Source: DASPOJ01 sp049790315 (GTDB taxonomy: Bacteria; Acidobacteriota; Terriglobia; Acidiferrales; UBA7541). From it: a DNA stretch of 38,503 nucleotides. Below are positions 1 to 9,508 of the stretch, piece by piece (position 1 is the stretch's first letter; each line of letters begins with the position of its first letter). Location of the stretch: the NCBI GenBank assembly GCA_049790315.1, contig JBAQYV010000095.1, forward strand, positions 1 through 38,503, in the 5' to 3' direction. The notes under the pieces were generated by a model. It worked only from the letters and a program-made list of their open reading frames with translations, had not been told where the DNA came from and ran no database searches. Made by a program: the position numbers and the translations under genes.

Positions 1-126
1 GGACGCGGTTGGCGCGGGCGTGGGCGGCGGAGACTGCTGCGCGCGCGCCGCGGCGCAGGCGAAGATCGCAAGGGCAAGGACAACGCCGGCAACGATCACC
101 GATCTCGCGCTATTCGTCATCGTCAT
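1..126 (-). CDS. Secreted protein, N-terminus only (cut by window edge)
   Basis: Only the first 42 codons are present; the rest lies beyond position 1. They read as a classical Sec signal peptide: a short charged start (MTMTNSARS), a hydrophobic core (VIVAGVVLALAIFACAAA), an ARAQ cleavage site and a Pro/Thr/Ala-rich start of the mature part. The start could be ATG 126, ATG 120 or an in-frame ATG at 147; none has a strong ribosome site. It is the last visible gene of the minus-strand efflux operon, 112 nt after the MacB-type permease. An outer-membrane factor (TolC type) would fit that place, but this is inference only; nothing of a TolC domain is visible. Confidence 0.6.
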   Translation of the reverse strand, partial: MTMTNSARSVIVAGVVLALAIFACAAARAQQSPPPTPAPTAS

Positions 127-238
127 AAGCTTCGCATCCCATGCCATTGGTTTCCGACGCGTCCTTTTGCACATCGATTTGGATATCGATTCGCTTATGT
201 ATTCGCTCATCGAGATGAATGATACTCCGCCGCGCGGC

Positions 239-1438
<1,200 letters not shown>

Positions 1439-1490
1439 TGAGGCGACTGTTCAGGCTCCGGCTCGCATCGCGCGCGGCGGCGCGATGCGA

Positions 1491-2498
1491 TTAATTTTTT
1501 TCCACGCGATGCAGGCCGTCGCGCGCGGCACGATTCTTCGGATCAATTTCAAGACAGGCTTTGTATTCCTGCGCGGCTTCCGAGTTTCGGCCTTCCTTCT
1601 CATAAAGCGCGCCGATCCATTCGAGTGTGGAGGCGTGCGAAGGCATTGCGGAATTTTCGGGTGTTGAGGTGAGATAGGCGCGCAGAAGCTGCTCGGCTTC
1701 GGCGGGGCGCTGTCCGGACATGACGTCGGAAACTCCGCGATAGTAACCGAGGCGGCGATCGTTTGGATCAAGCTTGGCAGCGGCCGCGACGGCCGCGGAC
1801 ATGTGCGCGGCATCGCCGCTATCGCGATAATAATCGGCGGCTTCCAGGCACACACCGACGCGCTTGGGATCAGCGAGGATTTTTTGATAAAGCTGATCGG
1901 CGTCGTTAAAGCGCTTCTTGGTCGCGAAAAATTCGGCGTGCGCGAGATCGGCTTCCACGGGATCAATTTGCGCCAAGCTATCGATTTCGTGCAGAGCTTT
2001 TTCATCGCCGCCGCCGACCACCGGCGGGGCGTTCATATCGAAGCGAATCAGGTCGCGCTGGGCTTCGAGGTTCGACGGCTGCAACTGGACGGCGGTCTCA
2101 AATTCGTGGCGCGTTTTTCGCGCGAAGGAGTAAGCAGTGAGAAACATTTCCTGTTCGGCTTTGCGGCCGTAGGCGCGGCCGAGCCAATCGTGGGCTTGCG
2201 AATCCTTGGGCGCCAGAGCAACACCGTGCTCGAGAGTTTCAATCGCGCGGTTGAAATCGCCAAGTTCGTAGTAGCAACGGCCGAGAAGGATCGGGATTTG
2301 AGGATCGTCGGGAGATTTCGCGGCGGCGGCGCGCAATAAATCCACAGATTGGCTGTATTGACCGGCGTCGAAGAGGCGTTGCGCGTCGGCCAGCGGGCTG
2401 GTTTGCGGCGGGCTCGACGTTTGCGCCGCGGACGCGACCGCCATGGTGAGAAGCAGCGCACACGCCGCACATACCGCGCGCGAGATCGGCCGGATCAT
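1491..2498 (-). CDS. Secreted TPR-repeat protein
   Basis: A 335-aa exported protein with a Sec signal peptide (MIRPISRAVCAACALLLTMAVASA, cleavage near AQT) and several tetratricopeptide repeats. Visible repeat helices include ADAQRLFDAGQYSQSVDLLR, PILLGRCYYELGDFNRAIET, AHDWLGRAYGRKAEQ and WIGALYEKEGRNSEAAQEYK. TPRs make protein-binding superhelices, so it is probably a periplasmic scaffold. Start ATG 2498 overlaps the HlyD stop codon in an ATGA junction, showing translational coupling; longer forms of the frame run into the HlyD gene and are not real. Its place between adaptor and permease suggests a role in the same pump, but its partner cannot be read from the sequence. Confidence 0.85.
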   Translation of the reverse strand: MIRPISRAVCAACALLLTMAVASAAQTSSPPQTSPLADAQRLFDAGQYSQSVDLLRAAAAKSPDDPQIPILLGRCYYELGDFNRAIETLEHGVALAPKDSQAHDWLGRAYGRKAEQEMFLTAYSFARKTRHEFETAVQLQPSNLEAQRDLIRFDMNAPPVVGGGDEKALHEIDSLAQIDPVEADLAHAEFFATKKRFNDADQLYQKILADPKRVGVCLEAADYYRDSGDAAHMSAAVAAAAKLDPNDRRLGYYRGVSDVMSGQRPAEAEQLLRAYLTSTPENSAMPSHASTLEWIGALYEKEGRNSEAAQEYKACLEIDPKNRAARDGLHRVEKN

Positions 2499-3724
2499 TC
2501 GGGAGTCACGGGCCGAATTTTCATCTTGTCCTTCAAGGCAACCTCGCCCGGCAGCGCGACTTGATCGCCCTCTTGCAGTCCCGAGACAACTTCGTAGGAT
2601 ACGGGCGTGGCGATTCCAACGTGGATCTCGCGGCGGCGCAGGCGATTGTCGTCCACGACGAAAACGTAATGGTGAGTGCCGTCGATGGTGACGGCGCCGC
2701 GCGGCACGGCCAAAACATTGGGGCGCTCGCGCAGGTGGATGTGAACATCCACGGTGATGTTGGGGATTAGATCGAGCTTCGCGTTGTCGACGGAGCAAAG
2801 CGTTTCGCCGACACTGCGCGTGCCGTGCGCTACGACTTGCTTCGGCACCATCTCGGTGTGGCCGGTCCACACGCGATCGGGGAGAGCGTCCCAGGTGATT
2901 TCGACGGTTTGATTTGCTTCGAGGCTGCCGAGTTCGGGCTCGTCAATGAAAGCGCGCACGCGGACCTGGTGGAGATCGGCCATTTCGGCGAGCAAGTCTC
3001 CGGCGTGGACAAAATCGCCGGCATGCACTGGCAAGGAATAAAGAGTGCCGTCGGCTGGAGCGATGGCGCGCGCGGAATTTACCTTGTCGCTGAGATCGCG
3101 GATTTGATCGCGCGACTGTTCGACCAGCAACGCGCTCTGCTGCGCATCGAGCACGGCGCGATGTTGAAATTCGGCGAGGGCTTTTTCGGCGCGCTGCGCT
3201 TCGGCTTCGGCGGCGGCGAGCGCGGCGCGATTGTCGGCGAGCTCGGCCGGGGTGGCGGCCTGCTGCGCAACAAGTTTGGTGAGCGCGGCATTTTGCTGGC
3301 GCAACTCGTCGCGGCGGGCATCGGCTGCGGCTACGTCGCCCGTGACTTTGGCGCGCTCGTCGGCGCGGCCGCCGGATTGCGCGGCGCGCAGAGCGTCTTC
3401 TTCGGTTGCCAATTGGGCGCGGGCCTGGCTGAGGGCTGCGAGTTCGGTGGCGTCGTCAAGCTCGAGCAACAATTGGCCGCGATGCACGGACTGGCCTTCC
3501 GTCGCCAAAACTTTTGTGACGAACGTATCCATCTGAGCGCGCATCGAGTACGGCGAAATCGGCTCTACCTTGCCATTGCTGGAAATTGAAGTGCTTAGAT
3601 TTTCGCGCGTGATCGGGACTACGGCAACGCGGGGCGCGGGGCGGCGCGCGTTCAAGATAAGGAGCAAAACCGTCAGCGCGACGGCCGCCGCCAGCACCAG
3701 CCAGAGCCGCCTTTTCAGAGCCAA
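2495..3724 (-). CDS. HlyD/RND-type periplasmic adaptor (efflux membrane fusion protein)
   Basis: This 409-aa protein links an inner-membrane permease to the outer membrane. A membrane anchor (about 5-25, RLWLVLAAAVALTVLLLIL) is followed by a barrel-sandwich (lipoyl-like) half with GKVEPISPY and VTKVLATEGQSVHRGQLLLE. Next is a long Ala/Gln-rich coiled-coil hairpin (about 85-200), the second lipoyl half (IAPADGTLYSLPVHAGDFVHAGD) and a beta-barrel domain to the C-terminus. I chose the TTG start at 3724 because a GGAGG stands 7 nt upstream (3732-3736) and the hydrophobic anchor follows at once; upstream ATG codons in the frame have no such support. It is the first gene of the operon HlyD-TPR-MacB permease and is overlapped by the TPR gene (ATGA). 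The arrangement is typical of MacA-MacB-type exporters. Confidence 0.9.
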   Translation of the reverse strand: MALKRRLWLVLAAAVALTVLLLILNARRPAPRVAVVPITRENLSTSISSNGKVEPISPYSMRAQMDTFVTKVLATEGQSVHRGQLLLELDDATELAALSQARAQLATEEDALRAAQSGGRADERAKVTGDVAAADARRDELRQQNAALTKLVAQQAATPAELADNRAALAAAEAEAQRAEKALAEFQHRAVLDAQQSALLVEQSRDQIRDLSDKVNSARAIAPADGTLYSLPVHAGDFVHAGDLLAEMADLHQVRVRAFIDEPELGSLEANQTVEITWDALPDRVWTGHTEMVPKQVVAHGTRSVGETLCSVDNAKLDLIPNITVDVHIHLRERPNVLAVPRGAVTIDGTHHYVFVVDDNRLRRREIHVGIATPVSYEVVSGLQEGDQVALPGEVALKDKMKIRPVTPE

Positions 3725-3770
3725 GCGTAGGCCTCCGCTCGTCCGTTCGGCGCGCGAACAGGAGCGCAAA

Positions 3771-3779
3771 ATTTTAGCA
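3771..3779 (-). promoter_or_regulatory. Extended -10 element of the HlyD operon
   Basis: Read on the minus strand this is TGC-TAAAAT, an extended -10 box. Transcription would start near 3764, giving a leader of about 40 nt that contains the GGAGG of the HlyD gene. No convincing -35 box is seen, which is usual for extended -10 promoters. Confidence 0.5.
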
Positions 3780-3943
3780 AATTCGCCGCGAGCAGCCGAA
3801 CCTGGCTGACCCTGCAAGCTTCCGGCGCGTGACGTCCGACGGCCGTATTGAGGTGATGCTATACCGGCTTGCGAGGCTGCCGCCAGTGCAGAATTCGCCG
3901 CCCGCGTTTGGCCGCGCCGGCGCGAGTGCCGAGCCGCGCTGTG

Positions 3944-3952
3944 TGCTAGAAT
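3944..3952 (+). promoter_or_regulatory. Extended -10 element placing the start site on the ATG of the zinc-ribbon gene
   Basis: TGC-TAGAAT ends at 3952, and the ATG of the next gene begins at 3959, exactly 7 nt after the box. That is the usual distance to +1, so the mRNA would be leaderless. There is no usable Shine-Dalgarno in front of the ATG, in agreement with this. Confidence 0.55.
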
Positions 3953-3958
3953 CGCGGA

Positions 3959-4138
3959 ATGAGTCCAGAAGCCGCGACCAACCAATCGCCGTCGGAGCAT
4001 GGGTCCGGGCAGGCGGCCGAGCACCCACCGGCAAGCGGCGCAACGCTGCATCGCATCTGCATACAATGCAACAACGTGTTCTGCGTCACGCCCGACCACT
4101 ACGACGCGAAGCATTGCCCCGTGTGCCGCAAGGATTGA
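3959..4138 (+). CDS. Small zinc-ribbon protein (59 aa)
   Basis: A short ORF encoding 59 aa. The first half is polar and disordered-looking (SPEAATNQSPSEHGSGQAAE), the second half has two Cys pairs: ICIQC and, 18 residues on, CPVC, ending in RKD-stop. Two CxxC knuckles predict a structural zinc ribbon, as in small nucleic-acid- or protein-binding proteins. An extended -10 box lies exactly one promoter spacing upstream, so the gene is probably transcribed without a leader. It stands alone between the minus-strand efflux operon and yjbQ. I do not recognise a named family. The evidence for a real gene is the knuckle pattern, the good codon use (GC-rich third positions) and the promoter placement. 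Confidence 0.7.
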   Translation: MSPEAATNQSPSEHGSGQAAEHPPASGATLHRICIQCNNVFCVTPDHYDAKHCPVCRKD

Positions 4139-4169
4139 CGCGCGCGGGGTGTTGCCGCTCTGCGGCGGC

Positions 4170-4199
4170 TTTTCATACACCACTATTTTTCGTTAGAAT
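4170..4199 (+). promoter_or_regulatory. Putative promoter of yjbQ
   Basis: TTTTCA (4170-4175) and TAGAAT (4194-4199) are separated by 18 nt. The start site would be near 4206, giving a leader of about 120 nt before yjbQ. The -10 box is the same variant as in front of other genes here; the -35 match is only moderate. Confidence 0.4.
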
Positions 4200-4326
4200 T
4201 TGCGCCGCCGAGGGCGGACTGCGCGTAGCGCGCCGCGTCGCAGGAAACGTGCTGCGCACGGCGGACCGCGAAATGATGAGTTGCGCCGCGCTCATTACAA
4301 GTGAAAGCTGAAAGGACAACGCTTCC

Positions 4327-4740
4327 ATGAAAATTTATACCGACTACATGACAGTGAATACCACGAAGCAGCGCGAATTTATTACGATCACGTCGAACGT
4401 GAAATTCGCCGTGGAGAAAAGCGGATTTCAGGACGGCATCGTGCTGGTGACCTCGCTGCACTCGAATTCGGCGGTTTTCGTGAATGACGATGAAGCCGGA
4501 TTGCAGACCGATATCGAAACTTGGCTGCAGCAGATCGCGCCGTTTCGCGCGGATTACAAACACGCGACGCGAACCGAGAGCAATGCGAGTGTGCACTTGC
4601 AGGCGCTGCTGCTCGGTCAACAGGTGATGCTGGCGCTCACCGGTGGAAAACTTGAGATGGGGCCGTGGCAGAGTATTGTGTTCGCTGAGCTTGACGGATT
4701 GCGGCCCAAGAAAATAGTGATCAAGATTCTGGGAGAATAA
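4327..4740 (+). CDS. yjbQ: YjbQ / UPF0047 family protein
   Basis: A 137-aa protein of full family length. The family signatures are visible: HSNSAVFVNDDEAGLQTD in the middle, and near the C-terminus NASVHLQALLLGQQVMLAL followed by GGKLEMGPWQSIVFAELDG. YjbQ proteins are small cytosolic trimers; members have been reported to have weak thiamine-phosphate synthase activity that can replace ThiE, but the physiological role is not settled. The start ATG is supported by AAAGGA about 10 nt upstream. It is probably monocistronic or leads into the ABC pair 116 nt downstream. There is nothing unusual in the motif residues. Confidence 0.92.
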   Translation: MKIYTDYMTVNTTKQREFITITSNVKFAVEKSGFQDGIVLVTSLHSNSAVFVNDDEAGLQTDIETWLQQIAPFRADYKHATRTESNASVHLQALLLGQQVMLALTGGKLEMGPWQSIVFAELDGLRPKKIVIKILGE

Positions 4741-4856
4741 GCGGAAAGCGCGGAGTGGCTGCGCAAGATTAGCATCGCGTTCGCACCCACCGCGTCACCC
4801 GGATCGATCGCGCGAGACGCGACGTTTGGCGCATCAGCACGGAGCGCACTGCTTCG

Positions 4857-5588
4857 ATGATCGAAACACATCAACTGGGAAAGCGATTTCACGATGCCGA
4901 GCGCGGCGAATTGCGCGCGGTGCAGGATGTGACTTTCCGCTGCGAGGCGGGGCAAATCTACGGACTGCTGGGCGCGAATGGCGCGGGCAAGACCACCACG
5001 CTGCGCATGTTGGCGACGATACTGGCGCCGACGGAGGGCCGCGCCACGATCGCAGGTTTCGACGCCGAAACTCAGGCCGAGCAAGTTCGCCGCAACATCG
5101 GATTTCTTTCCACCGCGACCGCTCTGTATGCACGTCTGACGGCTGAAGAAATGGTTCAATATTTCGGGCGTTTGCATGGCGTGGACGAAACTGTGCTGCG
5201 ACGCCGCATCGATGAACTTTTCGAGCGGCTGGGCATGAATGAATTTCGCCGGCGGCGCTGTGACGCGCTTTCCACGGGAATGAAACAAAAGGTTTCGATC
5301 GCGCGAACGCTGGTGCACGATCCGCCGGTGATGATTTTCGACGAGCCTACGGGCGGCCTGGACGTGATGGCGGCGCGCACAATTCTCGGCTTCATCCGCG
5401 AATGCCGCGAGCGCGGAAAAACCGTGGTTTTCTCAACGCACGTGATGAGCGAAGCCGAAAAACTCTGCGATACGATCGGCATTATTCATCAGGGGCGGCT
5501 TCTCGCCGAAGGAACGCTCGCCGACCTGCGCGCGCGCTACGCACACCAGGACTTGGAAGATATTTTCATGGCGGTGGTGCAGCCATGA
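4857..5588 (+). CDS. ABC transporter ATP-binding protein (NatA type)
   Basis: This 243-aa cytoplasmic ATPase powers the permease encoded next to it. Walker A is GANGAGKT (about 40-47), the signature is LSTGMKQK, Walker B is VMIFDEPTGGLD and the H-loop is VFSTH. LSTGMKQK, in place of the common LSGGQ, is the form seen in NatA/CcmA-like exporters. The C-terminus IFMAVVQP is the typical NatA-type end. The stop overlaps the permease start in ATGA, so the two are translationally coupled. NatAB of Bacillus exports sodium; many relatives export drugs or unknown substrates, so the substrate is left open. No clear Shine-Dalgarno precedes ATG 4857. Confidence 0.9.
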   Translation: MIETHQLGKRFHDAERGELRAVQDVTFRCEAGQIYGLLGANGAGKTTTLRMLATILAPTEGRATIAGFDAETQAEQVRRNIGFLSTATALYARLTAEEMVQYFGRLHGVDETVLRRRIDELFERLGMNEFRRRRCDALSTGMKQKVSIARTLVHDPPVMIFDEPTGGLDVMAARTILGFIRECRERGKTVVFSTHVMSEAEKLCDTIGIIHQGRLLAEGTLADLRARYAHQDLEDIFMAVVQP

Positions 5589-6796
5589 AACTGCGCGATA
5601 TTGGAATTGTTTACCGCAAGGAGATGAAGGATTCGCTGCGCGACCGGCGCACTCTGATTTCCATGATCGCGGTTCCAATTTTGCTGATGCCGCTGCTGAC
5701 CATCGGCATTGGAGTGCTCTCCGCCGATATTGTGGGCCACGCGATGGAAGAAGTGCCGAAGGTGATGATCTTGGGCGGAGCGGACTCGCAGGGCGTTGTG
5801 GCGGGTCTGCGCGCGCAATCCGATATTCAGGTTGTTCCGGCCGCGCCGGACTACGCACAGGAAATTGGAGACAAGCGGATTCGCGCGGCGGTGGAAATCC
5901 CGCCTGGCTTTGAGGCTTCGCTTTCCGCCGGAACGCCGGCGACCGTCACGGTGTACGACTACAAGAACGATTTGAAGTCCAGCATCGCCGCGGATCGCCT
6001 GCAAAAATTCTTCCGCGATCTCCGCGACCGAACTGTGCGCCAGCGTCTGGAAGCGCAGCGGCTTCCGGACTCGCTGATTCATCCATTCGACGTTGACGAA
6101 CAAAATGTGGCGTCGCCGGAAAAAGCCACGGGCGAGTTGGTGGGTGGCATCGTGCCGTACTTTGTGATTCTGCTGTGCCTGACCGGCGCGATTTATCCGG
6201 CGATCGATCTGACCGCCGGCGAAAAAGAGCGCGGCACGATGGAGACTATTCTCTCGAGCCCCGTGTCGAGGACCGATCTCGTGTTCGGCAAATTCCTTAC
6301 CGTGCTTACCGCGTCGCTGGCGACGGCATTCCTCGCCGTGATCTCGATGGGTGTGTCGTTTGGAATCGCCAAAGGCGCACTGATGAGTCTGACAAACTCC
6401 GGCCAAGCGAGCGGCTTCGCGCTTTCGATCAGCTCGGAATCGGTAGCCGCGGTATTCGCGATGGTGCTGCCGCTGGCGGTGCTCTTCTCCGCGGCGCTGC
6501 TGGCCGTGGCGCTTTACGCCAAAAGTTACAAGGAAGCGCAGAGCTATCTGCAGCCACTGACGATCATCGTGGTTATTCCCGGAGTGGTTTCACTGCTGCC
6601 CGGCGTGGAATTGAACGCGCGTCTCGCGCTGATTCCCATACTCAACACCAGTCTGGTGAGCAAAGAAATTCTGACGGGCACGTATCACTGGCACTACATC
6701 GCGCTGATCTTTATCTCGTCGTGCGTGTATGCCGCGATCGCGCTGGTCATCGCCGTAAAATTGTTCGAGCGCGAAGACGTCCTGTTCAGAACTTGA
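5585..6796 (+). CDS. ABC-2 type permease (NatB type)
   Basis: A 403-aa membrane protein of the ABC2_membrane_3/NatB group. The N-terminal motif YRKEMKDSLRDRRTLISM and a first helix (TLISMIAVPILLMPLLTIGIGVL) are followed by an extracytoplasmic domain (about 50-180). The rest is a bundle of five or so helices from VPYFVILLCLTGAIYPAIDL, with the conserved cytoplasmic loop AGEKERGTMETILSSPVSR. This is the family layout of one helix, a large periplasmic domain and a C-terminal helix bundle. Start ATG 5585 overlaps the ATPase stop by 4 nt. It forms a complete two-gene exporter with the gene before it; the substrate is unknown. Confidence 0.9.
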   Translation: MKLRDIGIVYRKEMKDSLRDRRTLISMIAVPILLMPLLTIGIGVLSADIVGHAMEEVPKVMILGGADSQGVVAGLRAQSDIQVVPAAPDYAQEIGDKRIRAAVEIPPGFEASLSAGTPATVTVYDYKNDLKSSIAADRLQKFFRDLRDRTVRQRLEAQRLPDSLIHPFDVDEQNVASPEKATGELVGGIVPYFVILLCLTGAIYPAIDLTAGEKERGTMETILSSPVSRTDLVFGKFLTVLTASLATAFLAVISMGVSFGIAKGALMSLTNSGQASGFALSISSESVAAVFAMVLPLAVLFSAALLAVALYAKSYKEAQSYLQPLTIIVVIPGVVSLLPGVELNARLALIPILNTSLVSKEILTGTYHWHYIALIFISSCVYAAIALVIAVKLFEREDVLFRT

Positions 6797-6832
6797 CGCC
6801 AACGCGAGTGTAGGCGCGCGCTGGCGGCCGCG

Positions 6833-6841
6833 TGCTAAAAT
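6833..6841 (+). promoter_or_regulatory. Extended -10 element before the second ABC exporter
   Basis: TGC-TAAAAT ends at 6841 and the GTG start of the ATPase is at 6851, so the leader would be about 3 nt. There is no Shine-Dalgarno between them. A TTGACG at 6793-6798 is too far away (37 nt) to serve as its -35 box. Confidence 0.5.
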
Positions 6842-6850
6842 TATCTGCCT

Positions 6851-7873
6851 GTGCCGAATTCCCCACTGATTTCCGTCCGCGATCTCACCAAGAATTTTCG
6901 CAGCTTCCATCGCCGCGAAGGACTTTGGGGCGGAGTCGTGAATCTATTCCACCGGGAATACCGCACCGTCGAAGCCGTCAGCAACATTTCGTTTGAGATC
7001 GAGCCGGGCGAAATGGTCGGCTACATCGGGCCAAACGGCGCGGGGAAATCCACCACGATCAAAATGCTCACGGGCATTCTGGTGCCGTCTTCGGGCAAAC
7101 TCATTTCAAACGGATTCGTTCCCTGGCGCGAGCGCACGGCTTACGTGCGCACGATCGGCGTGGTCTTCGGACAGCGCACGCAGCTTTGGTGGGACATCGC
7201 GGTGATTGAATCGTTGAAACTGTTGCGGCGTATCTATGACGTGTCGCAGCGGGATTTCGACGAGCGCATGGAAACTTTCGATCAAATTCTTGGGCTGCGC
7301 GATTATCTGAATACGCCGGTGCGCAAACTTTCGCTGGGTGAGCGCATGCGCTGCGATCTGGCGGCCGCGCTGCTGCACAATCCGCCGCTGCTGTTTCTCG
7401 ACGAGCCGACGATCGGCCTCGACGTCGTCGCGAAGGATCACATTCGCCATTTCCTGCGCGCGATCAACCAGCGCTACCGCACCACGGTGCTATTGACCAC
7501 GCACGATCTCGACGACATCGAGGAACTCTGCCGCCGAATCATGATCATCGACCACGGCCGATTGCTGTACGACGGTCCGCTGGCGCTGCTGAAACAAAAA
7601 CTCCTGCGCACGAAACAAGTGAAGTTCGCGCTGCGCGATAAAGACCAGTTGCCGCAACTCGCCGCGATCGAACGCGAAGGCCTGAAACTCGAACGCGTCG
7701 ACGAACTCACTTGGCGCATTTCGTTCGACCGCACGCGTATTTCCACCGCCGACCTGATCCGCCAGATTCTCGGCACCGTCGAAATCCGCGACTTGCTGAT
7801 CGAAGACGAGCCCATCGAAGAACTTATCAAGCGGATCTACGCCGGCGAGGCTTTGCACGAGGTCCACACCTGA
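6851..7873 (+). CDS. ABC-2 exporter ATP-binding protein, paired with two DUF990-like permeases
   Basis: A 340-aa ATPase starting at GTG 6851. Walker A is GPNGAGKST (about 61-69), the Q-loop region is VVFGQRTQLWWD, the signature is LSLGERMRCDLA, Walker B is LLFLDEPTIGLDV and the H-loop is LLTTHD. The insertion VVNLFHREYRTVEAV near the N-terminus, the GQRTQLWWD loop and a C-terminal extension of about 100 aa are typical of the subfamily that works with two different ABC-2_6 (DUF990) permeases, which includes viologen and other drug exporters. Its stop shares one base with the first permease start (TGATG). It is the first gene of a three-gene operon, and the near-leaderless start is supported by the -10 box just upstream. 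The substrate is not predictable. Confidence 0.9.
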   Translation: MPNSPLISVRDLTKNFRSFHRREGLWGGVVNLFHREYRTVEAVSNISFEIEPGEMVGYIGPNGAGKSTTIKMLTGILVPSSGKLISNGFVPWRERTAYVRTIGVVFGQRTQLWWDIAVIESLKLLRRIYDVSQRDFDERMETFDQILGLRDYLNTPVRKLSLGERMRCDLAAALLHNPPLLFLDEPTIGLDVVAKDHIRHFLRAINQRYRTTVLLTTHDLDDIEELCRRIMIIDHGRLLYDGPLALLKQKLLRTKQVKFALRDKDQLPQLAAIEREGLKLERVDELTWRISFDRTRISTADLIRQILGTVEIRDLLIEDEPIEELIKRIYAGEALHEVHT

Positions 7874-8706
7874 TGTCCGCGCGCGCCCATGCGCTTGCGC
7901 CGTACGGCGAATTCGCGCGCATCGGCTTCGTGAATATTCTCGCGTTTCGATTGCGCTACTACGCGGGAATTCTCACTTACCTTTTCAACGTTACGATTTA
8001 TTACTTCATCTGGCGCGCGATTTACGGACCGGCGGCGAGCGCGGGCCACGCGGGCGCAACGATTGCGGGTTACAACCTGCCGCAAATGCTCACCTACGTC
8101 GCGGTTGGATGGATCATCCGGTCGTTTTACTGGAACACCATCGATCAGGAAATGGCCTACGAAGTGATCGAAGGCAAGATCGCCATGGACCTGATCAAGC
8201 CCGTTTCCGTGCAATGGATGTGGGTGGCGCGCGCCGCCGGCGAATCGGCGTTTCGATTGCTGCTGCTTACGGCGCCCACGGCGGTACTCGTCGCGCTGAT
8301 CTTTCCGATGCGTGCGCCCGCTTCGGCCGCACAGTTCGGGCTTTTCCTTATCGCCGTGGTTGCGAGCTTCCTGCTGATGGCCGCGATCAATTTCATGATC
8401 GGCACGTGCGCGATTCCGCTGAAGTCGATTCTTTCGCTGATCCGCGCTAAATTCTGGCTGATCGAGCTGCTCTCCGGCCTGTTGATTCCCATCGCGCTGT
8501 TTCCACATTGGTCGCAAACGATTTTCGCGTTTCTGCCATTCGAGCATATCGCTTCGACGCCGCTGCAAATCTATCTTGGCAAATTGTCGGGGGGCGCCGC
8601 GTGGCGGGCAATTGGCATCGCCTGGATGTGGGTGATCGCGCTGCTGGCGCTGGGGCACGTCTGGTGGCTGCGCGCCTCGCGCAAAATCACGATTCATGGC
8701 GGCTAG
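7873..8706 (+). CDS. ABC-2 permease subunit 1 (DUF990/ABC-2_6-like)
   Basis: A 277-aa integral membrane protein with about six hydrophobic segments, among them NILAFRLRYYAGILTYLFNVTIYYFIW, YVAVGWIIRSFYWN, LLLLTAPTAVLVALIFPM and AWMWVIALLALGHVWWL. The N-terminal FRLRYYAGILTYL and the loop YEVIEGKIAMDLIKPVS match the pattern of ABC-2_6 permeases. The C-terminal EHIASTPLQIYLGK is also typical. The start ATG shares its A with the upstream stop (TGATG), and its own 3' end overlaps the next permease by 11 nt. It should form a heterodimer with the next gene product in the inner membrane. Confidence 0.87.
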   Translation: MSARAHALAPYGEFARIGFVNILAFRLRYYAGILTYLFNVTIYYFIWRAIYGPAASAGHAGATIAGYNLPQMLTYVAVGWIIRSFYWNTIDQEMAYEVIEGKIAMDLIKPVSVQWMWVARAAGESAFRLLLLTAPTAVLVALIFPMRAPASAAQFGLFLIAVVASFLLMAAINFMIGTCAIPLKSILSLIRAKFWLIELLSGLLIPIALFPHWSQTIFAFLPFEHIASTPLQIYLGKLSGGAAWRAIGIAWMWVIALLALGHVWWLRASRKITIHGG

Positions 8707-9508
8707 AGTGGGCGAAACAAAACGCCATTTCGGGCTGCTGGGCGAATATTTCGCGCAATATCTGAAGGTGCGCGTCGGCTACCGCGGCGATTTCTGGATT
8801 GGGCTGGCGACGAGTTTCGCGGCGACGGTTTTCGCGCTGGCGTTTGTATTTATTCTGTTCCGCAACGTTCCAAGTCTCGTGGGTTGGAGCTTCAACGAAA
8901 TCATTTTCCTCTACGGTTTCTCGCTCATCCCGTACGGCATTTTCAACGTGCTTAGTCCGAACCTTTACGATTTCGGCGCCGAATTCATCATGGAGGGAAA
9001 ATTCGACCGCGTGCTGGTTCGGCCGGTGGCGTCGCTGTTTCAGGTGATCTTTGAGAATTTCCGAATCGAATCGTTCCAGGAAATTGTAACGGGCTTGGCG
9101 ATCGTGATCTGGTCCGGATGGTATCTGCACTATCACTGGACGGTGCTGGATGTGGTGCTTCTGGTGGTGTTCGCGCTGTGCGGCGGCGCCATTTATCTGG
9201 CGATCTTTCTGATTCTCAGCACCTGTTCATTCTGGTTTGAGGATCGCATCGGAATTTCGGCGCCGGTATGGAATCTGATCGCGTTCGGCCGCTATCCACT
9301 TTCGATTTATTCCGGGTATATCCAATTTTTCCTGAGCTGGATCGTGCCGTTCGGATTCGCCACGTTTTATCCGACGGTGCGATTGCTGCATCACAAGCGC
9401 TTTCACTACTACGCGCCATTCGTGCCGGTGGTCACCGTGGTGTGCATCGTCGTGGCATTGTGGTTCTGGGAGCGCGGCGTGCGGCACTACTCTTCGACGG
9501 GCTCTTGA
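8696..9508 (+). CDS. ABC-2 permease subunit 2 (DUF990/ABC-2_6-like)
   Basis: A 270-aa polytopic membrane protein, the second half-permease of the exporter. Hydrophobic stretches include FWIGLATSFAATVFALAFVF, IIFLYGFSLIPYGIFNVL, VLLVVFALCGGAIYLAIFLI and FVPVVTVVCIVVALWFW. The loop EFIMEGKFDRVLVRPV is the counterpart of YEVIEGKIAMDLIKPVS in subunit 1, showing that the two are distant paralogues. The start ATG lies inside the last codons of subunit 1. Its last 22 bases overlap the 3' end of the opposite-strand symporter gene, so no terminator can stand between them. Confidence 0.87.
   Translation: MAARVGETKRHFGLLGEYFAQYLKVRVGYRGDFWIGLATSFAATVFALAFVFILFRNVPSLVGWSFNEIIFLYGFSLIPYGIFNVLSPNLYDFGAEFIMEGKFDRVLVRPVASLFQVIFENFRIESFQEIVTGLAIVIWSGWYLHYHWTVLDVVLLVVFALCGGAIYLAIFLILSTCSFWFEDRIGISAPVWNLIAFGRYPLSIYSGYIQFFLSWIVPFGFATFYPTVRLLHHKRFHYYAPFVPVVTVVCIVVALWFWERGVRHYSSTGS

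Noticed and set aside
2825..3589. 254-aa plus-strand frame opposite the HlyD gene
   Set aside because: Antisense to a gene with clear family motifs and a ribosome site; no recognisable domain.
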